This document shows positions 45,964-58,335 of a stretch of 64,000 nucleotides of DNA, piece after piece. A program made the position numbers and the translations under genes. Position 1 is the first letter of the stretch. The number at the start of each line of letters is the position of its first letter. The notes under the pieces were generated by a model. That model was not told where the DNA came from and ran no database searches. It worked only from the letters and a program-made list of their open reading frames with translations. This DNA is from Canna indica (lineage: Eukaryota > Streptophyta > Magnoliopsida > Zingiberales > Cannaceae), in assembly GCA_034359265.1 (NCBI GenBank), contig CP136891.1:43082001-43146000 (forward strand), read 5' to 3'.

Positions 45964-48906
45964 GATGAAGTTGATTGATTGAAGTTGCTTGGGGATTCAA
46001 AGATTGTACCATTTCAAAGTTGCAACTTCAAGTCATCATGATGCCTATGGTAAAGTTGGCATCAAATACTTTGGTATCATCTCCTATACCTCTTTTAAAT
46101 TAGAGTTGGAGTTTGATATATGCTTAATATTAGTAGATTTCCCAGCTCTTAATATATTTTAAATGATTTTGGATTTTTGGATTTTTTGATCTTCGGTCTC
46201 TTTGGAGATCTATGTGGCCTGTAATGGGCCTAAGCAGCCTTGCGGTTTTAAATTGTAGGCTTATTGTGACCTTTCGGTTTTCAACCAATAGGAATGGTTG
46301 GAGATCATATTTTTATTTTTATTTATTTCATTTGTGATCTCTAAAAATTCATTTTGGTATGACTCGATTTCATCTTTAAAACAGATTTCAAACCATTTAG
46401 CAAAGTGATCTTTGATATTGATACTTGATGCTTCTCTTTGCTTTTTGGTTTGGTTAGCTTGTTAAGTAGCTATATTTTCACTAAAACATTAGTGTAGCTT
46501 ACTTGCAAGTTATAAATATTTTAGGAAGGTTAATTAGAATAAAAAGGATTAGTTTGACTAAATCATCATGAATAAGGTATATCTTTGATAAATTCAAAAT
46601 CTTAGGGTTATACCTCAATGCTTAAGCTAAAATCATGTCTCTATACTCATGACTAGAATTGCATGTTAAAACCCTTAAATTATCATGAGTAGGTAGAATT
46701 TTAGCACTTAGGCAAATTTCATTAAATGAAACTTGCTCTAGGTTGATACTTACCATTAGAGACATCTTTAAGACCAAACTAGTTAAACATGTTTAGGGAT
46801 CTTATTCCTCAAATGTTTCACATCCTAAGATCTCCTTAGATTCATTTTGATATCATGGTATCCACCTTAAAATGAATCTTTACTATCTAGCATAGGTGAA
46901 TTTTTTTTTAATGAAACTTTGCATTAAACTTGTGCTATTTAGTATGTTAGCTTGCTAGTTGACATATTATTTCATTATGATACTAATGATGTCTACTTGC
47001 AAGTTGTGAATGTAAATGAAAGGCTATGCTATCTAAAATAAAATGAAAAAGGATATGAAAAGTTGGGCAAATTTTTAAGAAAAATGTATGAATTTAATTT
47101 TACAAAAATATTAGCATAATAGTTGAATATTCATGCTTTAATGATGTCTCTATATACTCATGATTGTTTTTGCATGACAAATATATGAAATTTCATGAGT
47201 AGGAAAATATTTTGATAACTTAGGCAATTTCATGATTTCTTGATTGAATGAAACTTGCTCTAGGTTAAAACTCATATTAGAGACCTCATTTTGAGTAAAC
47301 ACCCAATGAACATGTTTAGATACACACATGATATGATTCTAGGTGTTCAATCTTGAAAATTCATGTGTAGATGAAAATGTGATAACTAGATCACATTAGT
47401 GGACTTAAGCTTGAAAAAGATTTGACCCAAGTCAACAAATTGACTTGGACACTTCATTTTAAAGCCCAAAACTTCATAAACATATTTAGGAATAGGTATG
47501 ACATGTTTCCGTGCACTTAGAGTGAAAAATTCATATGGATATGGATAAAATGACATAGAGGTCAATTCATGCTTACCTCTCTTGAACCAAGTTGACCTAA
47601 AGGTTTCATTTTTTATCCATATTTGAGAAACATGTTTAGATTTACTCATGTTAGGTATCCATAGGGTTAAATTTGAAAAATCATGAGTAATGTTAAGATT
47701 GAAACTTAGCAAGTTTCATAAAAACTAGTTTAGTTTTGAATAAAACCATGCTAGGTTGATATCTTGACTTAAGGACATAATTTTCATTTCAAACTTGACA
47801 TATACTATTTACATGACCATCATGTGGTGTCATGAAAATTTGAATGAAAAGTGAAGAAGTTTTAATAATAATTGAAAATTACAAAAATACCATTTCAACC
47901 TACAATTGGTATAATTTTAGTTATTTCTAGGAAAATATAAAAAAATCTTTTTTAAATGATTCTTGAAACTGTACGTTCACTGAAAAATCTAGTTTCTTCA
48001 ATAAAAATTTCAAAATATTTCATCAAGAATCTAATTTATAATGGAATTTTGAAGTTGGTCTTTAAAAAATACAAAGTATCATCCTTTTTGAAATACCAAT
48101 CTTTTCGATACTTTGAATTTTCTTCAAAAACTTCAAATGAAACTTTGTGCATGCTATTCTGATTTCATCTCTAATATCATTCTCATTGTTACTTGAACAA
48201 AATCATTTCTAAAAATGATTTTGATATATTGAGCGATATCTTAAAAATAAGCTTTTGATTAAAATCAATATAGGATGAAAAATGGTCTTTGAAAATTCTT
48301 CTGAGTTCAAACTTTATTAATGTATTTCAAATGACCATTCAATATTTGATATCAAAAATTTTCATCCAAAAATTGGTACCAAAGTTTTTCATCAAAAAAT
48401 ATGATGTTGTATAGATTTAAAAGTTTGATTCTTTTCAAAACTAGAAGTATATACCTTGACCTAAGTCAACAAAGTGACTTAGAAATTTCATCTTAAGCCC
48501 AAACTTGATTCATAGACTTACACTCTCTCATGTTTAATGTCTAGATGCCTAAGTTTGAGAAAACATGAGTAGATAGCAAAAATTTGAAACTTAGCATTTT
48601 CATGTTTTCATGCTTAATTCAAATGAAGCCATGCTAAGTTAAAAGTTCGATTAAATGACATTAGTTTTACTTCAAACTTGATATACATGATTTAAATGAC
48701 CATATCTTGTTATTTTGAAAGTTTGAACGAAATCTAAAAATATCATGAAAAAAGATATGAGAACATACATGATTTTGTTTTGAATTCAAATATTTAGTTT
48801 TGAACATATCATGTATGATTTAAGTTTCATATCAAATATTTGTTTTTCCATCCATTTGGTTGAGATTTTCATGTTTCATGAAAAATATCCTTTAGAGTCT
48901 CAACTT

Positions 48907-48952
<46 letters not shown>

Positions 48953-49218
48953 TTTCATCCCTTTGTCCAGATTGACCTTTCTTGTCCTTTTTGATTGATG
49001 TCAAAAGGGGGAGAAGAGTATAGGTATAAAGGGGGAGAAAAGTATATGAAAATTGGGGAGAAAATTATAAGTAAAGGGGAGGAAAATATAGGAAATCCAT
49101 GCATATAGATAGGGGGGGTTTATTTCATAGATATGCATGTTGATAGGGGGAGAAACCTCTTAGTTGATATCATATATGCTTTAATGAATATATTTTCTTA
49201 AGGATATTTGTCATCATC
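45964..49218 (+). mobile_element. F internal spacer, non-coding
   Basis: 3.25 kb, AT-rich, colinear with A and I spacers. It includes a segment (46197-46300) with CTATGTGGCCTGTAATGGGC that A lacks and I keeps. (AT)n run at 48909-48949. PBS-like ACAATTGGTAT at 47902 and ATTGGTACC near 48373. GTCAAC/TTGAC pairs near 47425 and 48450. Confidence 0.8.
48909..48949. repeat. (TA)n microsatellite
   Basis: About 20 TA dinucleotides within the F spacer; sister spacers have none here. Confidence 0.95.
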
Positions 49219-49232
49219 AAAAATGGGGAGAT
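49219..49232 (+). other. F polypurine tract
   Basis: AAAAATGGGGAGAT: purine tract with one T, directly before TGTTGGC. Confidence 0.82.
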
Positions 49233-50773
49233 TGTTGGCTTTAGGTTTTCAACCTTGGTCTTAATATCTTAATCTCGGTTTTGATGATAACAAACATGGA
49301 ACTAATATTTCGTTGAGAATATCTTTTAGGTTCCATATCAATTAGCGTTCGATATCCTCGATCAGAAAAATTAGAAGAAATCGGAAAATCGGAAGGACAT
49401 TGATCGTCGTGGAAGTTTCTCGAAGATCGACGAGTGCACCAAAGTCGCATTGGACGGGCTCAAAGATCACATGAAAGTTCTCCATGTTGATGCTCGTTGA
49501 AAGCTGGAACCCAGAAACAAAGCGCGGAAGAAAAAAAAGGGCTGAAATTTCAATTCAACCTAAGTTCGGTCGATCGGGCGGTCGACCGAATAGGGTAAGG
49601 AAAATGGCACCATCCATTTCGGTCGACTGAATAGTGCCGTAAAGAGGCAGTAGCTTTGTCGGTCGACCGAACACTGCTGAAAATAGGCAGTGGCTACTTC
49701 GGTCGACCGGTCGGTCGACCAACAAAGGCCTAAAAAGGGCAGTAGCCCTAGCGATCGATCGAGCGATCGACCGGACTGCGTTTGCTGAAGACGCAAGATC
49801 GCATCGATCGACCGACTGGTCGATCGAATGCAGGATCGAAGGATTTGCGTCTGGCCAGTCGACCCGTCGACCCATCGGTAGATCGACCACGGAGAGAAGA
49901 GCAGCGGTCGAATGACCGATCGAATGGTCGGTCGACTGACGGCCTGCAACGGATAGTTTTCTATCCGTTGAGCTGTCGTTTCTTGATGAGGGTATAAATA
50001 TACCTCATATAACTTCTTTTAACTCTCTCCCTTAATCTTATAGATTTTATTGAGCATTTAAGAAGGGAATTAAACCTTCCAAAGATCGATTGCAGCACGC
50101 TCCGTTCTTTTGTCGAGTTCGTCTTCAAGCGCCAACTGCTCCTCAACTCGGCTTCGTCTCAAAGCACATTCACTAGCGAGTTGGAGGCTTCGAGGCTTGG
50201 AAAAGAGTAGATAATCTTGGTTTTATCTTAATCTCTTTTCACTTGTATTTTTAACTGTTATTTTATCGTTTCTTTGAAGTTGAGTTTGTAAGACCTAGGC
50301 TGTTAGGTCTTGTGGGTATAAGTGGTTACCTGGTGTTAGGTGTAAAGCCACTTTTGTAAAATTAGTTGTTACTAGGATTAGTCAAGTTGTCCCTTAGGAT
50401 TGAGGTGGAAGAGTGCTCTCGATAAGAAGGCGGAGACTTCCGGGTGTGGAAGTACCTTAGGTCGAGAGTGAGACTCTTCGGTGAAAAGTCCTCTGTGTAA
50501 GGGAAACCGAATTAATCTAGTAAAACTAGTTTGGAAATCCTAAGCGGGATGCTTAGGTAGTGGAGTAGGCATTGGGGCCGAACCACTATAAATCCCGTGT
50601 TAGCATTGTCATTTATTATTGCTTGTGCTTAATTGTTTATATCGCTTCCGCATCAAATCATAAGATTGCAAATTGCCTAAACGAATTAAGTAAACGATAA
50701 AAATTGAATTTAGGCTAATCAATTTAGTTAACACACTATTCACCCCCCCTCTAGTGTCGCCATTTCGTCTACA
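49233..50773 (+). repeat. F 3' LTR
   Basis: 1.54 kb, TGTTGGCTTTAGG...TTTCGTCTACA. Close to the 5' LTR, with the same GGTCGACC cluster (49565-49935) and TATA box at 49993-50000. Many point differences and small indels suggest an old insertion. Confidence 0.93.
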
Positions 50774-51363
50774 CATTGGTCCACGTGCCAACCTCGCGCT
50801 CAATATCCGCTCCCCCAAAAGACCATGTTGGCCCAATGGTATCGAAGGCGTAAAGTAAAACAACAATTACATGACTATAAATACAAAAAAACATAAAACC
50901 GGGTGTAGGACGAGCTCTGTAATTGTCTTGGGCGAAGATCGATTGGTCCCACGCCCATATGGGTCGCTCGTTCATCTCCACCCAAGGTAACTGCTTTGTT
51001 TGCCCATTCTCTCCTACATTATACTTTTGACCCCTAACCCCCAAGTACCACCCCCAAGGTTCCCAAAAGCACGAGGAGCATGACAAAATCATGGTCATGC
51101 GAGATGGTGATTTTCCATGGCCACGACCATGACGAATGCATGAAAACTGCTCTGCTTAGTCGTCGCGCACGCACCAAGCGCTGAATGACCTTGAAATGCA
51201 TCCAACTCGTATTGTGGGCCCTCGGGGATCGCACAAAAGATTTTACAAGTACGAACTATAATAAAATGCAAAATTACATGGATGCAAAAACATATTTACA
51301 AACATGTAGGGAATATTCCGCCATGGTTCATTGTTGCTCGGACAAATCGAAAAGTCCCTATCA
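50774..51363 (-). repeat. G 3' LTR, part 1
   Basis: Matches 53131-53721. On the minus strand it starts TGATAGGGACTTTTCG at 51363. First 5 bp (CATTG) are the F target duplication. Confidence 0.87.
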
Positions 51364-53008
51364 TCCTCCCCCACTTCAAGCTTTGACGTCCTCGTCGAAC
51401 TCGCCTCGGTCGCACCACCTTTCTGCATAGGCTGCAACTGCTGAAGTGAATTCTTCATAAGTAGTCGAAGGGAACACCGCCTGAGTAACGACATGCCGCA
51501 GTGGGGCTGCAACATGTCGAGTTTCGCCGTGTGATGTCCACCACCAGGAAATGACTACTTGTAACATCATTGAGTTTCATCATATCCTCTTGTTGCGATA
51601 AAGGGCTTTGAGATTCCCAAACTCGTTGCTGGGCAATGAAAGTCCCAGACTTGTGGAGCAAACGAGTGCCATTGAGCAACTCTCGCTTGAAGGGGCACCA
51701 GCGCCATTGAGCAACGCTCGCTTGACTGGACACCGAGAAATAGCGACTTAGTTCACCAAGTTTCGTTGTTGCTGGGCTATGAGGGTCTTAGACTTTGTGG
51801 GGCACACGAGCGCCGTTGAGCAACGCTCGCGTGAAGGAACCCGAGAGATGGTTGGTTACTCAATTCACCATGTCCCATTTTTGCTGGGCAATGAAAAGTC
51901 CTAGACTTATTGAACATACGAGAAACACTCGTCTTGGATAACATCTGGGTGTCGTTGTGCAACACCCAAGTGATGAGTAGTTCCGTGGCCGCACCACACT
52001 AGAGCATTGCCTCCACCGCCGCCTTAAGCTGATCACTGCTTGCTCACTCGCCCCCCGCAAGAGTCATGGCGCCCTCCTCCGAGCCCATCCCAATGAGCTT
52101 CAAGTCTTACAGATCACTGCTTGCTCACTCGCCCCCCGCAAAGGTCATGGCACTCTCCTCCGAGCCCATATCAACGAGCTTCAAGTCTTATGCTGCTCCT
52201 TGAATCACGACTTAAGGGATTTTCTCCAACCGGGTCACAACGTCCACCAACTCCCTGCACTACGAGTATTACTGCCACACCACAGCTGTTCTTCACTAGT
52301 TCTTGGTTCGAACATGTCAATCTTGCATCTTAAGTGCCATCTGCTTTGCGCATAAATCTTGCGTCTTAGAGGCCATCTTGCCTTGCGCACCAACCTTACG
52401 ACTTAGGGGACATTAGCCCTATGCACAAATTTGATGACTCACGAGCCATCTGCTCTGCGATGCGTCTTAGGGGTCATCAGCCTTGTGCACAAACTCAGCG
52501 ACTCATGAGCCATTGGCTCTACGCTGCGTCTTCGGGGACATCGCCCTGTGCACCATCCTTAGTGACTCACGAGCCATCGGCTCTGCGCTGCGTCTTAGGG
52601 GACAACACCTGCGCACTATCCTCGCATCTTATGAGAGAGTCCGCTTTGTGCACAATGTGCATCTTACTAGAGATCTGCTCTGCACAAGACTTTGCATCTT
52701 ATGAAAGAGTCTGCTCTACGCACCATTGTGCGCCTTATGAGAGATCTGCTCTGCGCACACGACTTAAGAGACATCTTCTCTGCGTGCAAATGACTTTGCG
52801 TCTTAGGGGCCCATCTGCCCTGTGCAAAAGTCACGATCTTTCCATCGATCATCGAATGCTTGCCTCCTCGAATACAACAGCCAAAATGTCCATCGACTGG
52901 GTTCACTGCATCAACAACTCGAACGCCACAAATGAAATGTACATCGACTATGTCTGCATCGAGGGCTTTCTCAGTTGGAGGCTTGCAATTCTTGCTCTGA
53001 TACCAACT
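51364..53008 (-). mobile_element. G internal region, non-coding and repetitive
   Basis: On the minus strand it ends in a purine tract AGTGGGGGAGGA (51366-51377). Contents: degenerate ~130-150-bp repeats around GTTGCTGGGCAATGA (51620-51910); an 81-bp tandem duplication (GATCACTGCTTGCTCACTCG at 52031 and 52112); and ~45-60-bp degenerate repeats around GCGTCTTAGGGG...CCATCTGCTCTGCG (52290-52830). No protein homology on either strand. Confidence 0.72.
52995..53007 (-). other. G primer-binding site (tRNA-iMet type)
   Basis: GCTCTGATACCA on the plus strand is TGGTATCAGAGC on the minus, beside the LTR end GGCCCAGGACA. Fixes the minus orientation of G. Confidence 0.92.
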
Positions 53009-53721
53009 GTCCTGGGCCAATTGTTTTGTGCGGAAGAATCCGTGCAGCACCCTTGCATCCCGTACAAGAGATAAGCCTATCATATCGAATCCATCCCGAA
53101 TTGGGCTTCCCGACTTAACATTGCAGGGCATCCGTTGGTCCACGTGCTAACCTCGCGTTCCATATCTGCACCCCCAAAAGACCATGATGGCCGAATGGTA
53201 TTGAAGGTGTAAAGTAAGACAATAAAATCAGGACTATGGATGCAAGAAAACATAAAATCAGGTGTAGGACGAGCTCCGCAATTGTCTTGGGCGAAGATCG
53301 ACTAGTCGCACGCCCATATGGGCCGCTCGTTCGTCTACGCCCAAGGCAATCGCTATGTTTGTCAATACTCTCCTACATTATACATGAGACCCTTAACCCC
53401 CAAGTGTCACCCCCAAGATTCCCAAAAGCATGAGAAGCATGACAAAATCGTGGTCATGCGAGATGGTGATTTTCCATGGCCATGGCCAAGACGAATGCAG
53501 AAAACTACTCCACTTAGCCGTCGCACACGCACCAAGCGCCGAATAACCTCGAAATGCATCCAAGTCATACCGTGGGCCCTCGGGGATCGCACAAAGGATT
53601 TTACAAGTACAAACTATAATAAAAAGCAAAATTACATGGACGCAAAAACATATTTACAAACATGTAGGGATTATTCCACCATGATTCGTCGTTGCTCGGG
53701 CAAATCGAAAAGTCCCTAACA
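53009..53721 (-). repeat. G 5' LTR
   Basis: On the minus strand TGTTAGGGACTTTTCG...CAATTGGCCCAGGACA, 713 bp; intact, and equals the other G LTR with F removed. Confidence 0.88.
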
Positions 53722-54158
53722 GTCTAGTTATTTGCTAGTCGATCATCAGTCAACCGACCGAGCGACCGCCGAGAGACCGAATGCATTCTGCCACTTTGGG
53801 GCACCATTCAGTCGATCGGTCCCGTCGATCGAAATTGAAGAATTAGCCCAGTTTGCTAATTTTTTTGCTCGTTTGTTCGGGTCTCAGATTACGGTTTTGG
53901 TTCTTGGATTTATTTGCATCTTCATGAGGATTTACAATTTATCCAGACACCCTAAATCTAGACTCTATCTTCCCAACGAATTTGAGCACGTCGACGAGCG
54001 TCCTTGCCGATTTCTCCAATTTCTCCGATTTTTCCGATCGGGGACGTCATGCGCTAACCGATATAGATCATGAAAATAATTCTCAATGAAACATTAGTTC
54101 CATATTTGTTATCATCAAAACCGAGATTAAGACCAAGGTAGAAAACCTTAGGCCAACA
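53722..54158 (-). repeat. LTR H, segment 2 (minus)
   Basis: On the minus strand starts TGTTGGCCTAAGG at 54158 and carries the subtype-2 marker (complement of CCTAAATCTAGACTCTATC, 53950-53968). Weak GGTCGAC cluster 53740-53835. The following CATAA lies at the edge of the satellite. Confidence 0.8.
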
Positions 54159-57100
54159 CATAATAATCACTGTGATGGAAGGAGTTGTTAACTAAGTTAT
54201 TTTTGACAAACTAATGCACATAATTGCACGCTTTTTCGAACAGAACCTTGAATGGAGCCAACTGATTGAACTTGGTGTATCGGCTTGAAATTACGAGGAA
54301 TTTGAGCCTCGAGGGACTCCAGAACAATCACTATGATGCGAGGAGTTGTTAATCAAGTTATTTTGAGAAACTAATGCACAAAATTGTGCGCTTTTTCGAA
54401 CAAAATCTTGAACGAAGCCGACTAATTGAACTCGGTGTATCTGCTCAAAATTATGAGCAATCTAAGTCCCAAGGGACTCTAGAACAATCACTATGATGGG
54501 AGGAGTTGTTAATCAAGTTATTTTTGATAATCTAATGCACTAAATTGCGCGCTTTTTTGAACATAATATTGAATGAAGCCGACTAATTGAACTTAGCATA
54601 TCGGTTCTAAATTACAACCAATCTAAGCCTCGAGGGACACCAGAACAATCACTATGTTGGAAGAAGTTGTTAATCAAGTTATTTTTTACTGACTAATGCA
54701 CATAATTGCGCACTTTTTCGAATAGAATCTTGAATGAATCAGATTGATTGAACTCGGCGTATCAGGTCGAAATTACGAGCAATGTGAGCCTCGAAGAAAT
54801 CGAGAATAATCACTATGATGGGGGGAGTTGTTAATCAAGTTATTTTTAACAAACTAATGCACGTAATTACGTGATTTTTCGAACTGAATCTTGAATAAAT
54901 CCGACTCATTGAACTCGGCGCATCAACTCGAAATTACGAGCAATCTGAGCCTCGAGGGACTCCAGAACAATCATTGTGATGGGAGGAGTTGTTAATCAAG
55001 TTAATTTTGATTGACTAATGCATATAATTACTCGCTTTTTCTAACAGAATCTTGAATGAATCCGACTGATTGAACTCGGCATATGAGCTTGAAATTACAA
55101 GCAATTTGAGCCTCGATGGACTCCTGAATAATCACTGTGATGGGAGGAGTTGTTAATCATGTTATTTTTGACAGACTAATGCACAAAATTAGTCATTTGT
55201 TCGAACAAAATCTTGAATGAAGACTATTGATTGTACTCGGCGTATTTGCTGGAAATTTCGAGCAATCTAAGCCTCGAGGGACTATAGAACATACTGTGAT
55301 GGGAGGAGTTGTTAATCAAGTTATTTTTGATAATCTAATGCACTAAATTGCACGCTTTTTTGAACAAAATCTTGAACGAAGCTAACTGATTGTACTCGGT
55401 GTATTGGATCAAAATTATGAGCAATTTGAGCCTCGGAGAACTCTAGAACATATTGTGATGGGAGGAGTTGTTAATCAAGTTATTTTTGACAAACTAATGA
55501 ACAACATTACGCGCTTTTCCGAACAGAATCTTGAATGAAGCCTACTGATTGAACTCGACATATCGGCTCAAAGTTACAAGCAATACGAGTCTCATGGGAC
55601 TCCATAATAATCACTGTGATGGGAGGAGTTGTTAACCAAGTTATTTTTGACAAACTAATGCACAGAATTGCATGCTTTTTCGAAAGAAATCTTGAATGAA
55701 GTCGACTAATTGAACTCGGCATATCGGCTCAAAATTATGAACAATTTAAGCCTCGAGGGACGCCAGAACAATCACTGTGATAGGAGGAGTTGTTAATCAA
55801 ATTATTTTGACAGACTAATGCACTGAATTGTGCGCTTTTTTGAACAGAATCTTGAATGAAGTCGTCTGATTGAACTCGGCATATCGGGTCGAAATTACGA
55901 GCAATCTTAGTCCCAAGGGACTCCAGAACAATCACTGTGATGGGAGGAATTATTAATCAAGTTATTTTTGATAGTCTAATGCACTAAATTGTGTACATTT
56001 TGGAACATAATCTTGAATGAAGCTGACTAATTGAACCCGACATATCGGTTCGAAATTGCGAGTAATCTAAGCCTCGGGGGACTCCAGAATAATCACTGTG
56101 ATGGGAGGAGTTATTTATCAACTTATTTTTGACTGATCAATGCACATAAATGCGCGCTTTTTCAAATGGAATCTTGAATGAATTCGACTGATTAAATCGG
56201 TGTATTAGCTCAAAATTACGAGCAATCTAAGCCTCAACGAAATCCAGAACAATCACTGTGATAGAAGGAGTTGTTAATCAAGTTATTTTTTATAGACTAA
56301 TGCATATAATTACGTACTTTTTTGAACAGAATCTTGAATGAAGCGGGCCGACTAATTGAACCTGGCATATCATTTCGAAATTATGAGCAATCTAAGCCTC
56401 GAGGGACTCCAGAACAATTACTTTGATGGGAGAAGTTGTTAATCAAGTTATTTTTGACAAACTAATGCACATAATTGCACACATTTTCAAATGTAATCTT
56501 GAATAAATCTGAATGATTTAACTCGACGTATCGGCTCGAAATTTTTAGCAATCTAAGCCTCGAGGGACTTCAGAACAATTAATGTTGTGGGAGGAGTTGT
56601 TAATCAAGTTATTTTTTATAGACTAATGGACATAATTACGTACATTTTCAAATAGAATATTTAATGAATCCCACTTATTGAACTCGGTGTATCGGTTTGA
56701 AATTATGAGTAATCTAAGCCTCGAGGGACTCCAGAACCATCACTGTGATGGGAGGAGTTGTAAATCAAGTTATAATTGATAGACTAATGCACAAAATTGC
56801 GTGCTTTTTTGGACATAATCTTGAATGAAGCTGAATGATTAAACTTGGTGTATCGGCTTGAATATTACGAGCAATCTGAGCCTCGAGGGACTCTAGAACA
56901 ATAGTTGTGATTGGAGAAATTGTTAATCAGGTTATTTTTGACAAACTAATGCACATAATTGCATGCATTTTCGAACAAAATCTTGAATAAATCTGAATGA
57001 TTGAACTCGACATATCGACTAGAAATTATAAGCAATTTGAGCCTCGAGGTACTCTAGAACAATCACCGTGATGGGAGGATTTGTTAATTAAGTTTTTTTT

Positions 57101-58335
57101 ATAGACTAATGCACAAAATGGCGCATTTTTTGAATAAAATCTTGAACAAAGCTGACTGATTGTGCTCGACGTATCGACTTGAAATTACGAGCAATCTGAG
57201 CCTCGAGGGACTCTAGAACATACTGTGTTGGTAGGAGTTATTCATGTTATTTTTTAGAGACTAATGCACAACATTGCGCACTTTTTCGAATAAAATCTTG
57301 AATGAAGCTGACTGATTGAACTCGGTGTATCGACTCGAAGTTACGAGCAACCCAAGCCTCTTGGGACTCCATAATAATCATTGTGATGAGAGGAGTTATT
57401 AACTAAGTTATTCTTGATAAACTAATGCACATAATTGCACGTTTTTTTGAACAAAATCCTGAATGAAGACGACTAATTGAACTCGGCGTATCGGCTCGAA
57501 ATTATGAGCAATCTGAGCCTCGAGGGACTCTAGAACAATTACTATGATGAGAGGAGTTTTTAATCAAGTTATTTTGACACACTAATGCATAGAATTATAC
57601 ATTTTTTTAAACAGAATCTTGAATGAAGCCGACTGATTAAACTCGGTGTATCGGCTCAAAATTGCAAGCAATCTGAGTCCCATGGGATTCCAGAACAATC
57701 ACCATGATGAAAATAGTTGTTAATCAAGTTATTTTTGATGATCTAATGCACAAAATTGCGTGCTTTTTGGAACATAATCTTGAATGAAGCCGACTAATTG
57801 AACCCTGCGTATCGGTTCGAAATTACATGCAATCTAAGCCTAGAGGGACTCCGGAACAATCACTGTGATGGGAGAAGTTGTTAATCAAGTTAATTTTCGA
57901 ACAAAATCTTGAATCTTGAATGAATCTGATTGATTGAACTCGGTGCATCGGCTCGAAATTATGAGCAATTTGAGCCCCAAGAGACTCCCAAACCATCATT
58001 GTGATGGGAGGAGTTCTTAATCAAGTTATTTTTGATAAACTAATGCACATAATTACGCGCTTTTCCTAATAGAATCTTAAATGAATTTGACTAATTGAAC
58101 TTGGCGTATTGGCTCGAAATTATGAGCAATCTAAGCCTCAAGGGACTCCAGAACAATCACTATGATGGGAGGAGTTGTTAATCAAATTATTTATGACAGA
58201 CTAATGCGCAGAATTACGCATTTTTCGAACAGAATCTTGACTGAAACAGATCGACTGATTGAACTCGGCGTATCGGCTTGAAATTACAAGCAACCTGGGC
58301 CTCGAGGGACTCTTGAACAATCATTGTGATAAGAG
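54159..58335. repeat. Satellite array, ~160-bp monomer, about 26 copies, higher-order structure
   Basis: Head-to-tail monomers of 158-161 bp. GGAGTTGTT recurs at 54181, 54342, 54502 and 54663 and on to 58012. Each contains CTTGAATGAA, AACTCGGCGTATCGGCTCGA, GCCTCGAGGGACTCCAGAAC and CAAGTTATTTTTGA, with many substitutions. One monomer near 57890 lost ~45 bp; one near 56342 gained CGGG. Variant monomers recur in order, giving units at 54159-55603, 55604-57370 and 57371-58335 (partial). No gene. Bordered by LTR H and element I. Confidence 0.95.

Larger units (their letters stand above)
42973..50773 (+). mobile_element. TR-GAG element F, complete, with target duplication
   Basis: 7.80 kb, flanked by perfect 5-bp duplication CATTG (42968-42972, 50774-50778). 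5' LTR 42973-44497, PBS 44500, gag (broken) 44565-45963, spacer 45964-49218, purine tract, 3' LTR 49233-50773. The unoccupied form of its target is visible in the other G LTR near 53131 (CATCCGTTGGTCCACG). No pol. Confidence 0.95.
42843..53721 (-). mobile_element. Element G: small non-autonomous LTR retrotransposon, split by F
   Basis: Minus-oriented. 5' LTR 53009-53721, PBS on its inner side, ~1.65-kb non-coding inside, purine tract, 3' LTR 51363-50774 plus 42972-42843. Without F (7801 bp and 5-bp duplication) it is ~3.07 kb. Flanks share GTCT. No frame with retroviral homology; the 217-codon frame at 52421 lies in degenerate repeats. It would need all proteins in trans. Confidence 0.83.

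Noticed and set aside
52421..53074. 217-codon open frame on the plus strand
   Set aside because: It lies in the interior of minus-oriented element G across degenerate tandem repeats, shows periodic near-repeats of the same words, covers the PBS, and has no recognisable domain.
54159..58335. Small frames in the satellite (e.g. 55507-55935)
   Set aside because: Similar short frames recur at the monomer period and break between copies; no coding signal.
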